Source: JACKNG01 sp050184115 (GTDB lineage: Bacteria > Pseudomonadota > Gammaproteobacteria > Ga0077536). Taken from it: 64,000 bases of DNA. Position 1 is the first letter of the stretch, and each line of letters opens with the position of its first letter. Made by a program: the position numbers and the translations under genes. The stretch spans positions 62,001 to 126,000 of the forward strand of contig JBFXAQ010000001.1 in NCBI GenBank assembly GCA_050184115.1, in the 5' to 3' direction. This document shows positions 26,501-35,975 of this stretch, one piece after another. Under the pieces are notes generated by a model. That model did not search any database and was not told the DNA's origin. It worked only from the letters and a program-made list of their open reading frames with translations.

Positions 26501-27481
26501 ATGTTGGCGAGACGCAGCCGTCGGCTGTGGCAGAGTGGCCGGCGCGGGTTCGCGGCCGTGGCCGTGGCATGGGCGCTGGCCGGGTGCGAGGCACCGCTCG
26601 TGCTCGACGGGGTCGAGCGCATGCGCGCCAACCCGGTCCAGCGCACCGATCGTTACCAGGCCGCCGCCAGCACCGGCAAGGAAGTCGTGGTGGTCGGCAA
26701 CCAGGGCGTGATCCTGCGCTCGGAGGACGGTGGCGCGAACTGGCAGCGCCAGGTCCTGCCCGGCTGGCCGGCCCTGATCGACATCGCCGCCTGCCCGGAC
26801 GGCAGCCTCGTCGCGCTGGCCTACGAAAAGGCCGTCCACCTCTCCGTCGACGGCGGTCGCAGCTGGGCCGCGAAACCGATCAACGACACCGCCGAGACCC
26901 CGCAATCGGTCACCTGCGCACCCGATGGCCGCATCTGGGTGGTCGGCAGCTATACCTACATCTGGTCGAGCGCGGACCAGGGCGAGAGCTGGGATGAGTC
27001 GACGCGCGACGAGGACGCCCTGCTGACCACGGTGCAGTTCTTCACCGCCGAGCACGGCATCGTCACCGGCGAGTTCGGCACCGTGCTCGAAACCACCGAT
27101 GGCGGCGCCAACTGGGAGAGCAGGGAGCCGCTGCCCGAAGAGTTCTACCCACAGGAAGCGTGGTTCGACGATGCCGCGAACGGTTGGGTGATCGGGCTCG
27201 GTGGCACCATCCTGCACACCACTGACGGCGGTTCGAGCTGGACCAGCCAGCCGACCGGGACCCAGGTGTCCCTGTTCGGTATCGAGCGCCTTGGCGACAC
27301 CCTCTACGTGGTCGGCGGTGAAGGCACGCTGCTGGCCTACCGCGACGGCCGCTGGCAGGCCGTCCCGCATGGCAAGCCGGTGCGCCTGTACCTGCGTGCC
27401 ATCCTAGGCGTCGACCCGGCACACCTGCTGGTCGGCGGCATCGGCGGCGCGCTCCACGTCATCGACGTCGACGGCGCGTGA
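26501..27481 (+). CDS. YCF48/BNR-repeat lipoprotein of the envelope cassette
   Basis: A 326-aa beta-propeller protein. From the chosen ATG at 26501 (GGGGAGG six bases upstream) it has a basic n-region, a hydrophobic stretch and a lipobox ending LAGC with C29, so it should be a lipoprotein. At least five Asp-box-like repeats follow (SEDGGANW, SVDGGRSW, SADQGESW, TTDGGANW, TTDGGSSW), as in YCF48/HCF136 photosystem II assembly factors and exo-sialidase-like propellers. Its stop overlaps the permease region. Function is unknown; a docking or assembly role for the envelope complex is inferred from position. Confidence 0.85.
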   Translation: MLARRSRRLWQSGRRGFAAVAVAWALAGCEAPLVLDGVERMRANPVQRTDRYQAAASTGKEVVVVGNQGVILRSEDGGANWQRQVLPGWPALIDIAACPDGSLVALAYEKAVHLSVDGGRSWAAKPINDTAETPQSVTCAPDGRIWVVGSYTYIWSSADQGESWDESTRDEDALLTTVQFFTAEHGIVTGEFGTVLETTDGGANWESREPLPEEFYPQEAWFDDAANGWVIGLGGTILHTTDGGSSWTSQPTGTQVSLFGIERLGDTLYVVGGEGTLLAYRDGRWQAVPHGKPVRLYLRAILGVDPAHLLVGGIGGALHVIDVDGA

Positions 27482-27492
27482 GGGCGGCGAGC

Positions 27493-29886
27493 ATGGACAC
27501 CAGCCAGATTTTCCCGCGTTTCGGCAATTTCCTGTTCAACAACCGCAAGGTGGTGCTCGGCGTCATCCTGGCCATCACCGCGTTCTTCGCCGCCCAGATC
27601 CCGGCCGTGCGCATGTTGTCGGACTTCGCCGACCTGCTGCCGCAGGAACATCCCTACATCAAGCTGCACAACTCGATCCGGGACACCTTCGGCGGCGCCA
27701 ACATCATCATCATCGCGCTCGAGGTCGAAGAGGGCACGATCTTCACCAACGAGACCCTCGATCGCATCCACCGCATCACGACCAAGCTCGACAACGTCAC
27801 CAACATCAACCACAACCTGGTCACCAGCCTGACACATCGCAATACGCGCAAGATCTGGCTGACCCCTGACGGCACCATCAAGTCGGTCACCTACTACAAC
27901 CCGAACCGCGAAGCGCCCTACACGGCCGACGAACTCGCCGCCATCCAGCGCGACGTGCTGTCGAGCCCGCGCGTGTTCGGCCTGCTGGTGTCGCCCGATC
28001 TCAAGGCCGCGCTGATCAAGGGCACGCTGAACGAGGGCGCGCTCGATTACGGCAAGGTGTTCAAGGAACTCCAGCAGTTGCGCGCGGAGGAAGGCGCCCC
28101 GGGGATCAGGATCTACGCCAACGGCCACCCGGTGCTGGCCGGCTGGGTCGATTCCTACTCGCCGCAGATCCTGCAGATCTTCCTCTACACCATCCTCATC
28201 GTGCTGGCGATCCTGGTCGTCTACTCGCGGCGCCTGTACGGCGTGCTGCTGCCGCTCATCGGCATGACCCTGACCAGCATCTGGGGCGTCGGTTTCATGG
28301 GCGTGTTCGGCTACAACCTCGATCCGCTGATGCTGGTGGTGCCGTTCCTCATCTCGGCACGCTCGATGTCGCACGGCATCCAAAAGGTCGAGCGTTACTT
28401 CCTCGAACTGGCCCGCACCAACGACAAGGAGGAAGCGGCGCGCAACACCTTCAACTCGCTGTTCCGGCCGGGCGCACTCGCCATCGTTGCCGACGCCTGC
28501 GCGCTCGCCCTGATCGGGCTCGGCTCGGTGCCGATCAACGACAAGATGTCGATCTACGCTTCGTTCTGGGCGCTGTGCATGATCGTCACCGTGCTGGTCA
28601 CCGTGCCGATGCTGCTGTCACTGTTGCCGCAACCGCAGAACGTGGTGATGAAGCACGGCATGCTGCGGCGCATCTTCCCCAAGTTCGCCGAGGTCACCGC
28701 GACCCCGCAACGCGCCCGCGCGGTGCTGTGGACCTGCCTCGTGATCGCCGCCGTCTCGGCCTACTTCAGTTCCTGGGTCAAGATCGGTGAGCCGGAGCCG
28801 GGTTCGCCCCTGCTGTTCCGCGATCACGATTTCAACGTCTCCTCGCAGGTCATCAACGAGCGTTTCCCGGGTTCCGAGGAACTCTTCATCATCGCGCGCA
28901 CGCCGGCCAAGGACGGGTTGAAGAACCCCGAGATCCTGCACGCGCTGGCCGACTTCCAGGCCTGGATGATGAACGACGAGACCCTCGGCGGCACCAAGGG
29001 CGTGCCCGACGTCGTCATGCAGGTCAACCAGATGACCCGCAACGACGATCCGCGCTGGGGCGTCATCCCGGGCCAGGACAACGAGATCGGCGGGCTCATG
29101 TTCACCTACATGATGTCGGCGCCGGTGCCCGGCGCCCTGCTCGAATTCCAGGATGCCGAGGACCGCATCGCCAACATGGTCTTCTACTACAAGGACCATA
29201 CCGGCGAGACCATCCGTCGCGCCATCCACATGGCCAAGGAATGGATCGACACCGTCGGCTCCAAGGTCGACGGGCTCGAGATCGATCTCGCCGGCGGGCC
29301 GGTCGGCGTCACTGCCGCCATCGACGAGGAGGCCTACCAGACCAACGTCATCGTGGTGCCGGCCGTGATGCTGCTGATCCTCGGCTTCACGCTGTGGTTC
29401 TACAGCTCGTTCCACGCCGGGGTCATGATCTTCGTCGCCATGGGCTTCGCCACGGCGCTGTCCTATGCCTGCATGGGCATCATGGGGCTGGGCCTCAACG
29501 TCAACACCGTGCCGATGATCGCGGTCGGCATCGGGCTCGGCGTCGACTACGCCATCTACATGATGGACCGCATCAAGGAAGAGATGCATGTCGCCGGCTC
29601 GTTGCAGGAAGCCATCACGCATGCCGTCGGCACCACCGGCGTCGCCATCGCCATCACGGCCTCGACGTTGGTCGGTGGCATCATCATGTGGGTTTTCGTC
29701 TCCGACCTGCGCTTCCAGGCCGATGCCGCCCGCCTGCTGTTCATCATGCTGGTGCTGAACGCGGCCGCGGCGATGTTCCTGGTGCCGGCCTGGGTCGACA
29801 CCTTCAAGCCGAAGTTCATCATGCAGGCGGCGCAGGAGCGCTGGAAGATGGGCGAAGGTTCGACCATCGACGAGGTGGTCGGGTGA
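27493..29886 (+). CDS. MMPL/RND-family transporter
   Basis: A 797-aa inner-membrane permease of the MMPL/HpnN branch of the RND superfamily. It has an N-terminal helix (about 20-40), a large periplasmic loop, a block of helices (about 215-400), a second periplasmic loop and a second helix block (about 625-780). GLGVDYAIYMMDRIKEEM in the second block is the helix-4-like conserved motif. This branch moves lipids, hopanoids and other hydrophobic molecules. No membrane-fusion or TolC partner is present; instead YCF48, DUF1302 and DUF1329 genes surround it. The ATG at 27493 follows the YCF48 stop by 11 bases. Confidence 0.92.
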   Translation: MDTSQIFPRFGNFLFNNRKVVLGVILAITAFFAAQIPAVRMLSDFADLLPQEHPYIKLHNSIRDTFGGANIIIIALEVEEGTIFTNETLDRIHRITTKLDNVTNINHNLVTSLTHRNTRKIWLTPDGTIKSVTYYNPNREAPYTADELAAIQRDVLSSPRVFGLLVSPDLKAALIKGTLNEGALDYGKVFKELQQLRAEEGAPGIRIYANGHPVLAGWVDSYSPQILQIFLYTILIVLAILVVYSRRLYGVLLPLIGMTLTSIWGVGFMGVFGYNLDPLMLVVPFLISARSMSHGIQKVERYFLELARTNDKEEAARNTFNSLFRPGALAIVADACALALIGLGSVPINDKMSIYASFWALCMIVTVLVTVPMLLSLLPQPQNVVMKHGMLRRIFPKFAEVTATPQRARAVLWTCLVIAAVSAYFSSWVKIGEPEPGSPLLFRDHDFNVSSQVINERFPGSEELFIIARTPAKDGLKNPEILHALADFQAWMMNDETLGGTKGVPDVVMQVNQMTRNDDPRWGVIPGQDNEIGGLMFTYMMSAPVPGALLEFQDAEDRIANMVFYYKDHTGETIRRAIHMAKEWIDTVGSKVDGLEIDLAGGPVGVTAAIDEEAYQTNVIVVPAVMLLILGFTLWFYSSFHAGVMIFVAMGFATALSYACMGIMGLGLNVNTVPMIAVGIGLGVDYAIYMMDRIKEEMHVAGSLQEAITHAVGTTGVAIAITASTLVGGIIMWVFVSDLRFQADAARLLFIMLVLNAAAAMFLVPAWVDTFKPKFIMQAAQERWKMGEGSTIDEVVG

Positions 29887-29890
29887 GACG

Positions 29891-29926
29891 TGCCCGGCAC
29901 GGTGTGCGCACTCACCGCGCCGGGCA
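29891..29926. other. Intercistronic hairpin after the MMPL gene
   Basis: TGCCCGGC and GCCGGGCA (8 bp) enclose an inner GGTG/CACC stem across a two-base internal loop. It begins four bases after the permease stop. No T-run follows. It resembles the hairpins after the DUF1302 and DUF1329 genes and may act as a processing or stabilising element rather than a full terminator. Confidence 0.5.
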
Positions 29927-30043
29927 TCTGATCGAAAGGACGTCGACGACATGACCCTCACGGGCATGCGCGACATGGTTGTCAAAACGGGACGCGAGCC
30001 GCGTGGGCGGATCGTGTTGGGTCAGGAGAGAGAGGGCAAAGAC

Positions 30044-32101
30044 ATGAAGCAGCAGCAACCCTGGAAAGCGGTGCGGCGCGCCCGGCACGAGTTCGTGGCC
30101 GTGGCGCTCGCCGCGATCGGCTACGCGTCCGCGGCGCCGGCATGGCTGAGCGCCGACCAGTCGCTCGAAGTGCACGGTTTCGTCGACAACACCACCCACC
30201 AGCGCGCCGACTACGGCCTGAGCAAGCAGCGTTTCCGCGGGCAGATGGAATTCGTCAAGCAATTGCCGAATGCCGGCGCCTTCACCGGCATCTCGCTGTC
30301 CGGCACGCTGCGCGCGACCTACGACGGCGTCTACGACTGGAACAGCGACGACTTCGGCGACAGTGCCGGCAGCGGCCCGAATTCCATTTTCGGGCACAGC
30401 TCGGGCATTCCGAATGGCACCGCCCTCGGTCTCGGTACGCCGTGGGGTGCATCGCCGATCTCGGCCGGTGCGCCGCTGCCGGGTGGCGGCGGCTTCGGCT
30501 TCAACGCGACCAATCCGAACGCGCCGTTCTTCAACCCGGGTACCGGGCTGAAGCGCGTTGGCGGCGAGCTCGGCAAGCGCAACAACTCGGGCCAGTTCGG
30601 CGGCGGGCTGGAGTTCTACACGCCGGTCAGGCCGTGCAACGTCGACTCGCGCGGCTGCCTGCCCGGCTACATGAACGCGAGCGAGGACAACCTGCGGATG
30701 CCGGAGTTCACCGGTGAGCACCGCTGGCTGCGCGAGCTCTACCTCGACGCGACGCTCCCGCTCGGCAACGGCGACGAGATCAACTTCCGCGTCGGCCGCC
30801 AACAGGTGGTGTGGGGGCGCACCGACCTCTTCCGCGTGCTCGACCAGATCAACCCGATCGACTTCTCGATCCAGAACATCTACGAGGAGTTCGAGGACAG
30901 CCGTATCCCGCTCGGCATCCTGTCGGCGGAGTGGCGTCTGGGCGCAACCGGGAGCTTCGACGATCTCAACTTCCAGTTCATCTGGAACTTCGAGAAGTTC
31001 ACCCCCAACGTGCTCGGCCAGGGCGGCCAGCCCTACAGCATCCTGCAGGCCGGCGATGCCTTCCGCGCCCTGGCCAATTGCTGGGACAACGGTTGCACGG
31101 TGTCGAACTTCGCCAGTGGCTTGTCGCCGGCGGGGAACCTGTCGACCGATTTCCCGCGTCATTCCATCGGCATCCGCAAGGTTCATCTGCCGAAGGACCG
31201 CGAGCAGTTCGGCCTGCGCATGGAAGGCGTGTTCAAGAGCGTCGGCTTCTCCTTCAACGCGTTGACCATGCATTCGCAGTTGCCGAGCCTGAGGGGCGGC
31301 ATCCCGGTCGTGAATCCCTTTCTTGGCCTGAATACGAGCTTCCCGCCGTTCGACCCCGACGTCGGCGCGACGGAGAAACCGCGTGCCTACGTGCCGGCCT
31401 TCGACATCTACTTCCCGCGCGTGTGGCTGGTCGGCGCGTCGGCCGACTACTACTGGGACTGGGTCAAGTCGGCGCTGCGCTTCGAGCTCGCCTACACCGA
31501 TGGCGAGGAATTCGCCGATACGTCCCAGCCGCGCCTGTTCTCCGAGTCCAACGTGGTGCGCTGGGTGGTCGGCTGGGATCGTCCGACCTACATCCGCTTC
31601 CTGAACGAGAACCGTACCTTCCTGCTCTCGGCACAGGTCTTCGGCCAGCACCTGCTCGACCACGAGCGGTTCACCGCGCCGAACGGCACCGGGGCCAAGA
31701 TCGGCTTCCAGGATTGGGATCACAATCTCATCGCGACCTTCCTGTTCCAGGGCTTCTACATGAACGACCGCCTGCAGCCGCGCCTGATCCAGGCCTACGA
31801 CGTGCGCGCGCAGGCCTACGTCATGTCGCCCGGGGTGGACTGGCTGATCAACGACAACTGGCGCGTGGTGTTCGCTGCCAACCTCAAGTTCGGCAAAGGG
31901 CGCAACGACGCCGATGACGGCCGCACGGCCAACGCCTTTCCGCCGTTCACCTGCTCGACCGGCCCCTGTGGGCCCGGTCTCGAGCACGAGAGCGTCGGCT
32001 CGCGCATCGGCTTCGAGCCCCTCGGCCGCTTCCGCTCGGGACCGATCGGCATGGCCCAGCACGAGGACGAGCTGCAGCTGATGGTGCGCTACCAGTTCTG
32101 A
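30044..32101 (+). CDS. DUF1302 family outer-membrane protein
   Basis: A 685-aa beta-barrel-like protein. From the ATG at 30044 (AGGAGAGAGAGGG upstream) it has a basic start, a hydrophobic segment VAVALAAIGYASAAPAWL as signal peptide, many alternating aromatic beta strands, and a C-terminal phenylalanine (MVRYQF) as in proteins inserted by the BAM machinery. FRVGRQQVVWGRTDLFRVLD is a typical family segment. It probably forms the outer-membrane part of the cassette, like a channel for hydrophobic compounds. An in-frame ATG at 29951 is possible but gives a poor signal peptide. Confidence 0.9.
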   Translation: MKQQQPWKAVRRARHEFVAVALAAIGYASAAPAWLSADQSLEVHGFVDNTTHQRADYGLSKQRFRGQMEFVKQLPNAGAFTGISLSGTLRATYDGVYDWNSDDFGDSAGSGPNSIFGHSSGIPNGTALGLGTPWGASPISAGAPLPGGGGFGFNATNPNAPFFNPGTGLKRVGGELGKRNNSGQFGGGLEFYTPVRPCNVDSRGCLPGYMNASEDNLRMPEFTGEHRWLRELYLDATLPLGNGDEINFRVGRQQVVWGRTDLFRVLDQINPIDFSIQNIYEEFEDSRIPLGILSAEWRLGATGSFDDLNFQFIWNFEKFTPNVLGQGGQPYSILQAGDAFRALANCWDNGCTVSNFASGLSPAGNLSTDFPRHSIGIRKVHLPKDREQFGLRMEGVFKSVGFSFNALTMHSQLPSLRGGIPVVNPFLGLNTSFPPFDPDVGATEKPRAYVPAFDIYFPRVWLVGASADYYWDWVKSALRFELAYTDGEEFADTSQPRLFSESNVVRWVVGWDRPTYIRFLNENRTFLLSAQVFGQHLLDHERFTAPNGTGAKIGFQDWDHNLIATFLFQGFYMNDRLQPRLIQAYDVRAQAYVMSPGVDWLINDNWRVVFAANLKFGKGRNDADDGRTANAFPPFTCSTGPCGPGLEHESVGSRIGFEPLGRFRSGPIGMAQHEDELQLMVRYQF

Positions 32102-32124
32102 GGTACGTCACAGCCTGAAACCAG

Positions 32125-32151
32125 GCGGTCGCGCCCTGATGGCGCGGCCGC
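32125..32151. other. Intercistronic hairpin between DUF1302 and DUF1329 genes
   Basis: An 11-bp stem, GCGGTCGCGCC with GGCGCGGCCGC, closes a 5-nt loop and includes one G-U pair in RNA. No T-run follows. It fills the centre of the 78-bp gap and may set the relative expression of the two genes. Confidence 0.5.
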
Positions 32152-32179
32152 AGGATCACGAATCGAAGAGGAACCCGAC

Positions 32180-33499
32180 ATGAACCTGAACAAGCTGACG
32201 CAGGTCGCCGGATTCGCCGCGCTGGTCGCGGTGGGCACGGCACAGGCCGATTCCTACACCAAGGAGGACGTCGAGAATTCGTTCTACCCCTATCGCAACG
32301 GCGTCCCGACCCTGCCCGGCTACGAGCCCGGCATGATCATCAATGCCGACAACGTCGACCAGTTCAAGGACGCTCTCGACCCCGGTTTCTACGACCATCT
32401 CAAGAACGGTCGCTTCGAGATGCAGACCAAGGTGACCGAGTCGCTCGAACTGCATCCGAACTACGTCAAGGCGACGATGGATGCGGCGGCGAACGCGCCG
32501 ACCCTGTCGGGCGATGGCCTGGTCGAGAATTTCGTCGCCGGTCGCGCCTTCCCCAAGGAGCCCGACATCAACGACCCGGAGGCCGGGCGCAAGCTGGCCT
32601 GGAACTACCAGTACGGCTACAACTGGGGCGACAACGCCGCCATCTGCCCGTTCTACTGGAAGTACAAGGACATGAAGTCGGGCAAGCTGGAGCGCACCAT
32701 CAAGTGGTGCTTCCACTTCCTCAATTGGGCGCACCGCGTCAACCAGGAACCGGTGCCCGAATTCCCCGACAACCCCGGCAAGCTGTTCCGCTCGATCTAC
32801 GCCAAGGCCGACGAGCCGTTCGATCTTCGCAACACGCAGCTTCTGATCCACCGTTACCAGGACGACCTCAAGCGTGACGACGCCTGGCTGTACCTCGGCT
32901 TCCAGCGCCGTGTGCGGCGTCTCGCCACCGGCCAGACCACCGACTCCTTCCTCGGCACCGACATCATCATCGAGGACTTCGAGGGCTATAACAGCCGCGT
33001 GTCGGACTACAACTGGAAATACCTCGGCACCAAGTTCGTCTTCCTGCCCTTCCACCGCCACAACGAACTGCCATTGGCCACCGAGCACCAGGAGCCGGAC
33101 GGCTACCAGTTCGTGGATTTCGGCGGCACCGGTGACTGCTTCCCGAAGACCACGTGGGAGCTGCGCAAGGTCCACCAGGTCGAAGCCACGCCCAAGGATC
33201 CCAACCACCCCTTGAGCAAGCGCGTGATGAACATCGATGCGCAGACCTTCACCATCCCGGCGCAGGCGCAGTTCGACCGCAAGGGCGATTTCTGGAAGAC
33301 CTTCATGATCTGCCAGGCGCATCCGGACAAGTACCATCCGCTCAGCGACGGTTCGGGCGTGTCGATCGACGATTGCTTCTCAGTCGTCGACGTGCAGGCA
33401 CAGCACTGCACGACCGGCCAGTTCAAGGGGCTGGTCACACCCGAACTGAACCCGCCGCAGATGTTCACGGTGCAGAACCTGCGCAAGAGCGGCCAGTGA
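32180..33499 (+). CDS. DUF1329 family periplasmic protein (copy 1)
   Basis: A 439-aa exported protein with a clear signal peptide (MNLNKLTQVAGFAALVAVG, cleavage after AQA). The family is uncharacterised and regularly accompanies DUF1302 proteins. Conserved segments include DTQLLIHRY-like (LRNTQLLIHRYQDD), FQRRVRRLATGQTTDSFLG, and EATPKDPNHPLSKRVMNIDA. I recall a LolA/LolB-like lipid-carrier fold for this family, which would fit carrying a hydrophobic cargo across the periplasm, but this is not visible in the sequence. Followed by a strong hairpin. Confidence 0.9.
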   Translation: MNLNKLTQVAGFAALVAVGTAQADSYTKEDVENSFYPYRNGVPTLPGYEPGMIINADNVDQFKDALDPGFYDHLKNGRFEMQTKVTESLELHPNYVKATMDAAANAPTLSGDGLVENFVAGRAFPKEPDINDPEAGRKLAWNYQYGYNWGDNAAICPFYWKYKDMKSGKLERTIKWCFHFLNWAHRVNQEPVPEFPDNPGKLFRSIYAKADEPFDLRNTQLLIHRYQDDLKRDDAWLYLGFQRRVRRLATGQTTDSFLGTDIIIEDFEGYNSRVSDYNWKYLGTKFVFLPFHRHNELPLATEHQEPDGYQFVDFGGTGDCFPKTTWELRKVHQVEATPKDPNHPLSKRVMNIDAQTFTIPAQAQFDRKGDFWKTFMICQAHPDKYHPLSDGSGVSIDDCFSVVDVQAQHCTTGQFKGLVTPELNPPQMFTVQNLRKSGQ

Positions 33500-33515
33500 T
33501 CTGAGCAAGGTGTGA

Positions 33516-33547
33516 CGGGAAGCGGCGCAGCGATGCGCCGTTTCCCG
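33516..33547 (+). terminator. Strong hairpin after the envelope cassette
   Basis: A 14-bp stem (CGGGAAGCGGCGCA with TGCGCCGTTTCCCG, one G-U pair) closes a GCGA tetraloop of the GNRA type, 17 bases after the DUF1329 stop. It is the most stable hairpin of the operon. No T-run follows, so termination would be Rho-assisted or partial. The remaining bases to 33759 show no gene or other signal. Confidence 0.6.
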
Positions 33548-33759
33548 CCCGCGCGCGACACTGTTACCGGCGACGGCGCGGAACCGTCACCCCGGCCAAG
33601 CCATCGCCAGGCCAGGATGGCGAAACCGTGCACGACACGGGCGCACGGCAGCGCTCAGCCGCCGCGGCGTGCCGGTCGGCAGTGCAACGGTCATGACATC
33701 GCGACGACCACCCGCGCCACCGCGCAGGCGGATCGTGCTGTTGCGAGGAGACGATTGAC

Positions 33760-34590
33760 GTGAACACGGGCACGAACCCCGAGATCGGCCGGGCCATCGA
33801 CGCCGGCGGTATCCGCACCAACTACCACGACCTCGGCCAGGGCCGCCCCGTCGTGCTGGTCCATGGCTCCGGACCCGGCGTCACCGCCTGGGCCAACTGG
33901 CGCCTGACCATGCCGGCACTGGCGGCGCAGCGTCGCGTCATCGCCGCCGACATGGTCGGTTTCGGCTACACCGAGCGGCCGGCCGGCGTCGTCTACAACC
34001 TCGACACCTGGGTCGCGCACGCGCTGGCCTTTCTCGACGCGCTCGGACTCGACAAGGTCGACCTCGTCGGCAATTCCTTCGGTGGCGGGCTGTCGCTGGC
34101 GCTCGCCATCCGCCATCCCGGGCGCGTCAGGCGCCTGGTGTTGATGGGCGCGGCCGGCATCGAGTTCGAGCTGACCCCGGGGCTCGACGCGGTGTGGGGT
34201 TACACGCCGTCGATCGCGAACATGCGCGCCCTGCTCGACATCTTCGCCTTCGATCGCAGCCTGGTCAGCGACGATCTCGCGCGTCTGCGTTACGAGGCCA
34301 GCATCCGCCCCGGCATACAAGAGGCCTACGCGGCGATGTTCCCGGCGCCGCGCCAGCGCTGGATCACCATGCTGGCGAACGCCGAGGCCGATATCGCGGC
34401 GATCCCGCACGAGACGCTCGTCGTGCACGGGCGCGAGGACGCGGTGGTGCCGCCGGCCAACTCGCTGCGCTTCGCCGAGCTCATCCCGCGCGCGCAGCTG
34501 CACCTCTTCGGACGTTGCGGGCACTGGACGCAGATCGAGCATGCCGCGCGTTTCAACCAGCTCGTCGCCAATTTTCTCGACGAGGACTGA
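33760..34590 (+). CDS. dmpD: 2-hydroxymuconic semialdehyde hydrolase
   Basis: A 276-aa alpha/beta hydrolase of the meta-cleavage product family, which cuts the C-C bond of ring-fission products. The oxyanion motif HGSGPG is at 35-40, nucleophile S106 in GNSFGG, acid D227 and base H255 (GHWTQ). It acts mainly on ring-fission products of 3-substituted catechols, so the window encodes both branches of the meta pathway. The GTG start has AGGAG upstream. It lies 260 bases after the envelope cassette and a hairpin, so it may have its own promoter. Confidence 0.92.
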   Translation: MNTGTNPEIGRAIDAGGIRTNYHDLGQGRPVVLVHGSGPGVTAWANWRLTMPALAAQRRVIAADMVGFGYTERPAGVVYNLDTWVAHALAFLDALGLDKVDLVGNSFGGGLSLALAIRHPGRVRRLVLMGAAGIEFELTPGLDAVWGYTPSIANMRALLDIFAFDRSLVSDDLARLRYEASIRPGIQEAYAAMFPAPRQRWITMLANAEADIAAIPHETLVVHGREDAVVPPANSLRFAELIPRAQLHLFGRCGHWTQIEHAARFNQLVANFLDED

Positions 34591-34632
34591 AGACGCACGC
34601 CCCGGCAGTCGTCCGCCGGTTGCGCAACGCGC

Positions 34633-35895
34633 TCAGCGTCCCTGCTTGCGCAGGGCCTGGACGGCGAAATCGCCCGGTTTGAGTGTCCCCGTGCCGATCA
34701 CCGAGCGTGCTTCGAGCGTGGTGCAATGACCGGCCTGCAGGTCGATCATGGTCACACCGTCGAGAATCGGGGCGTGGCTGCCGCGATTCTCTGCGAGGTG
34801 ATGATCGGGGTGCGAGTAGGCCGCGATGGCGAACTTCCACAGCTTGCCGCGGTTGTCGTAGAGGCGGCCGTAGGCCGGCGCGTAGGTCTCGGCATCGACG
34901 TAGTAGAGTCGTTTTGACAGGGGGTGCTCGCCCCACTTCGGCGTCGCTTCGACGACGTGCGCGGTACGGAACTGCCAGGCCACCTGCGGGAAGCAATGAC
35001 CGGTGCCGCCGAAGGCGATGAACGTGAAGCCATCCGCCGCGGCGCGCTCGCCGAGCGCGATGGCGTCGTGGGCGTAGAAGGGCAGCAGCACGTCGCGGGT
35101 TTCGACGTAACGCCAGTCCATGTCCATGATGCGGCCGTTATAGCCGAGAAAATCCTCGATCATGATGTCGCTGCCGAGAAAGGCATCGGTGTTCTGCCCG
35201 GTTGGCAGGCGTCGCACGCGGCGCTGCGTGCCGAGATAGAGCCAGCCCTGTTCCTGGCGCGTGTCGTCGCTCAGGCGATGGATCAGCAGCTGGGTATCGC
35301 GGATGTCGGGCGGCGCCATGACGCGCAGGTAGAGGGCGTTGAAGATGCCGGCGGGATTGTCGGCGAAGTCCGGCAGCGGCGGCTCGACGATGCGATGACG
35401 GAAGCGCAGGCTCGCGGCCTCGAACGACAGTTCGCGCTCCACCTTGTCGCCGCGCATGTTGCGGTACTGCCAGTAGAAAGGGGCGATGCGGCCGCCGTCG
35501 CCGCCCCACGCGTAGCGCATGTTCCAGGCGATCTTCTCGCCGGCGCGCGGGTCGTCGCCGCGTGGAGCCTGCGGGAATGGTCTACCGGCGACGTAGGCTT
35601 CGAGCTCGCCGGGTGCGTCGCCGAGGCGGACGTCGTTCGCATGGGCGGCCGTGGCCGCGGCGTAGGCCGGATGCACGGGAAACGGCGTGCTGGCGGTGAT
35701 CGCGAGGGTGAAATCGCCGGCCGTGACGAGCTCGACCAGGGTGTCGTCGAGCAGCGCGGCGAAACGGCCGACATTCGTGCCGTCGATGACGCTGCCGACC
35801 GCGGGCAGCTCCGCGGCTGTGCCGGTGCCGGGCAATGCGATCAGGGCGCCAAGAATCGCGCTGCGCGCCTGGCGCAGCCTGTCCAGCATCGTCAT
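34633..35895 (-). CDS. DUF1329 family protein (copy 2)
   Basis: A 420-aa paralogue of the protein at 32180, on the opposite strand and convergent with the hydrolase. It shares the segments DTQLLIHRLSDD, QRRVRRLPTGQNTDAFLG, AFGGTGHCFPQ and EATPKWGEHPLSKRLYYVDAE. The N-terminus from the ATG at 35895 looks like a signal peptide (RSAILGALIALPGTGTAAE). No DUF1302 or permease gene accompanies it. The start is uncertain because no clear binding site is visible (alternatives at 35889 and 35934). Upstream lies a repeat array. Confidence 0.86.
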   Translation of the reverse strand: MTMLDRLRQARSAILGALIALPGTGTAAELPAVGSVIDGTNVGRFAALLDDTLVELVTAGDFTLAITASTPFPVHPAYAAATAAHANDVRLGDAPGELEAYVAGRPFPQAPRGDDPRAGEKIAWNMRYAWGGDGGRIAPFYWQYRNMRGDKVERELSFEAASLRFRHRIVEPPLPDFADNPAGIFNALYLRVMAPPDIRDTQLLIHRLSDDTRQEQGWLYLGTQRRVRRLPTGQNTDAFLGSDIMIEDFLGYNGRIMDMDWRYVETRDVLLPFYAHDAIALGERAAADGFTFIAFGGTGHCFPQVAWQFRTAHVVEATPKWGEHPLSKRLYYVDAETYAPAYGRLYDNRGKLWKFAIAAYSHPDHHLAENRGSHAPILDGVTMIDLQAGHCTTLEARSVIGTGTLKPGDFAVQALRKQGR

Positions 35896-35975
35896 GTCAT
35901 CGCTCGAGGAATGTCGGGAATGTGGGTCGGGCATGCCGTACAGCAAGGCGGGCACGCTCCGCGTGGCGCAGTTTA

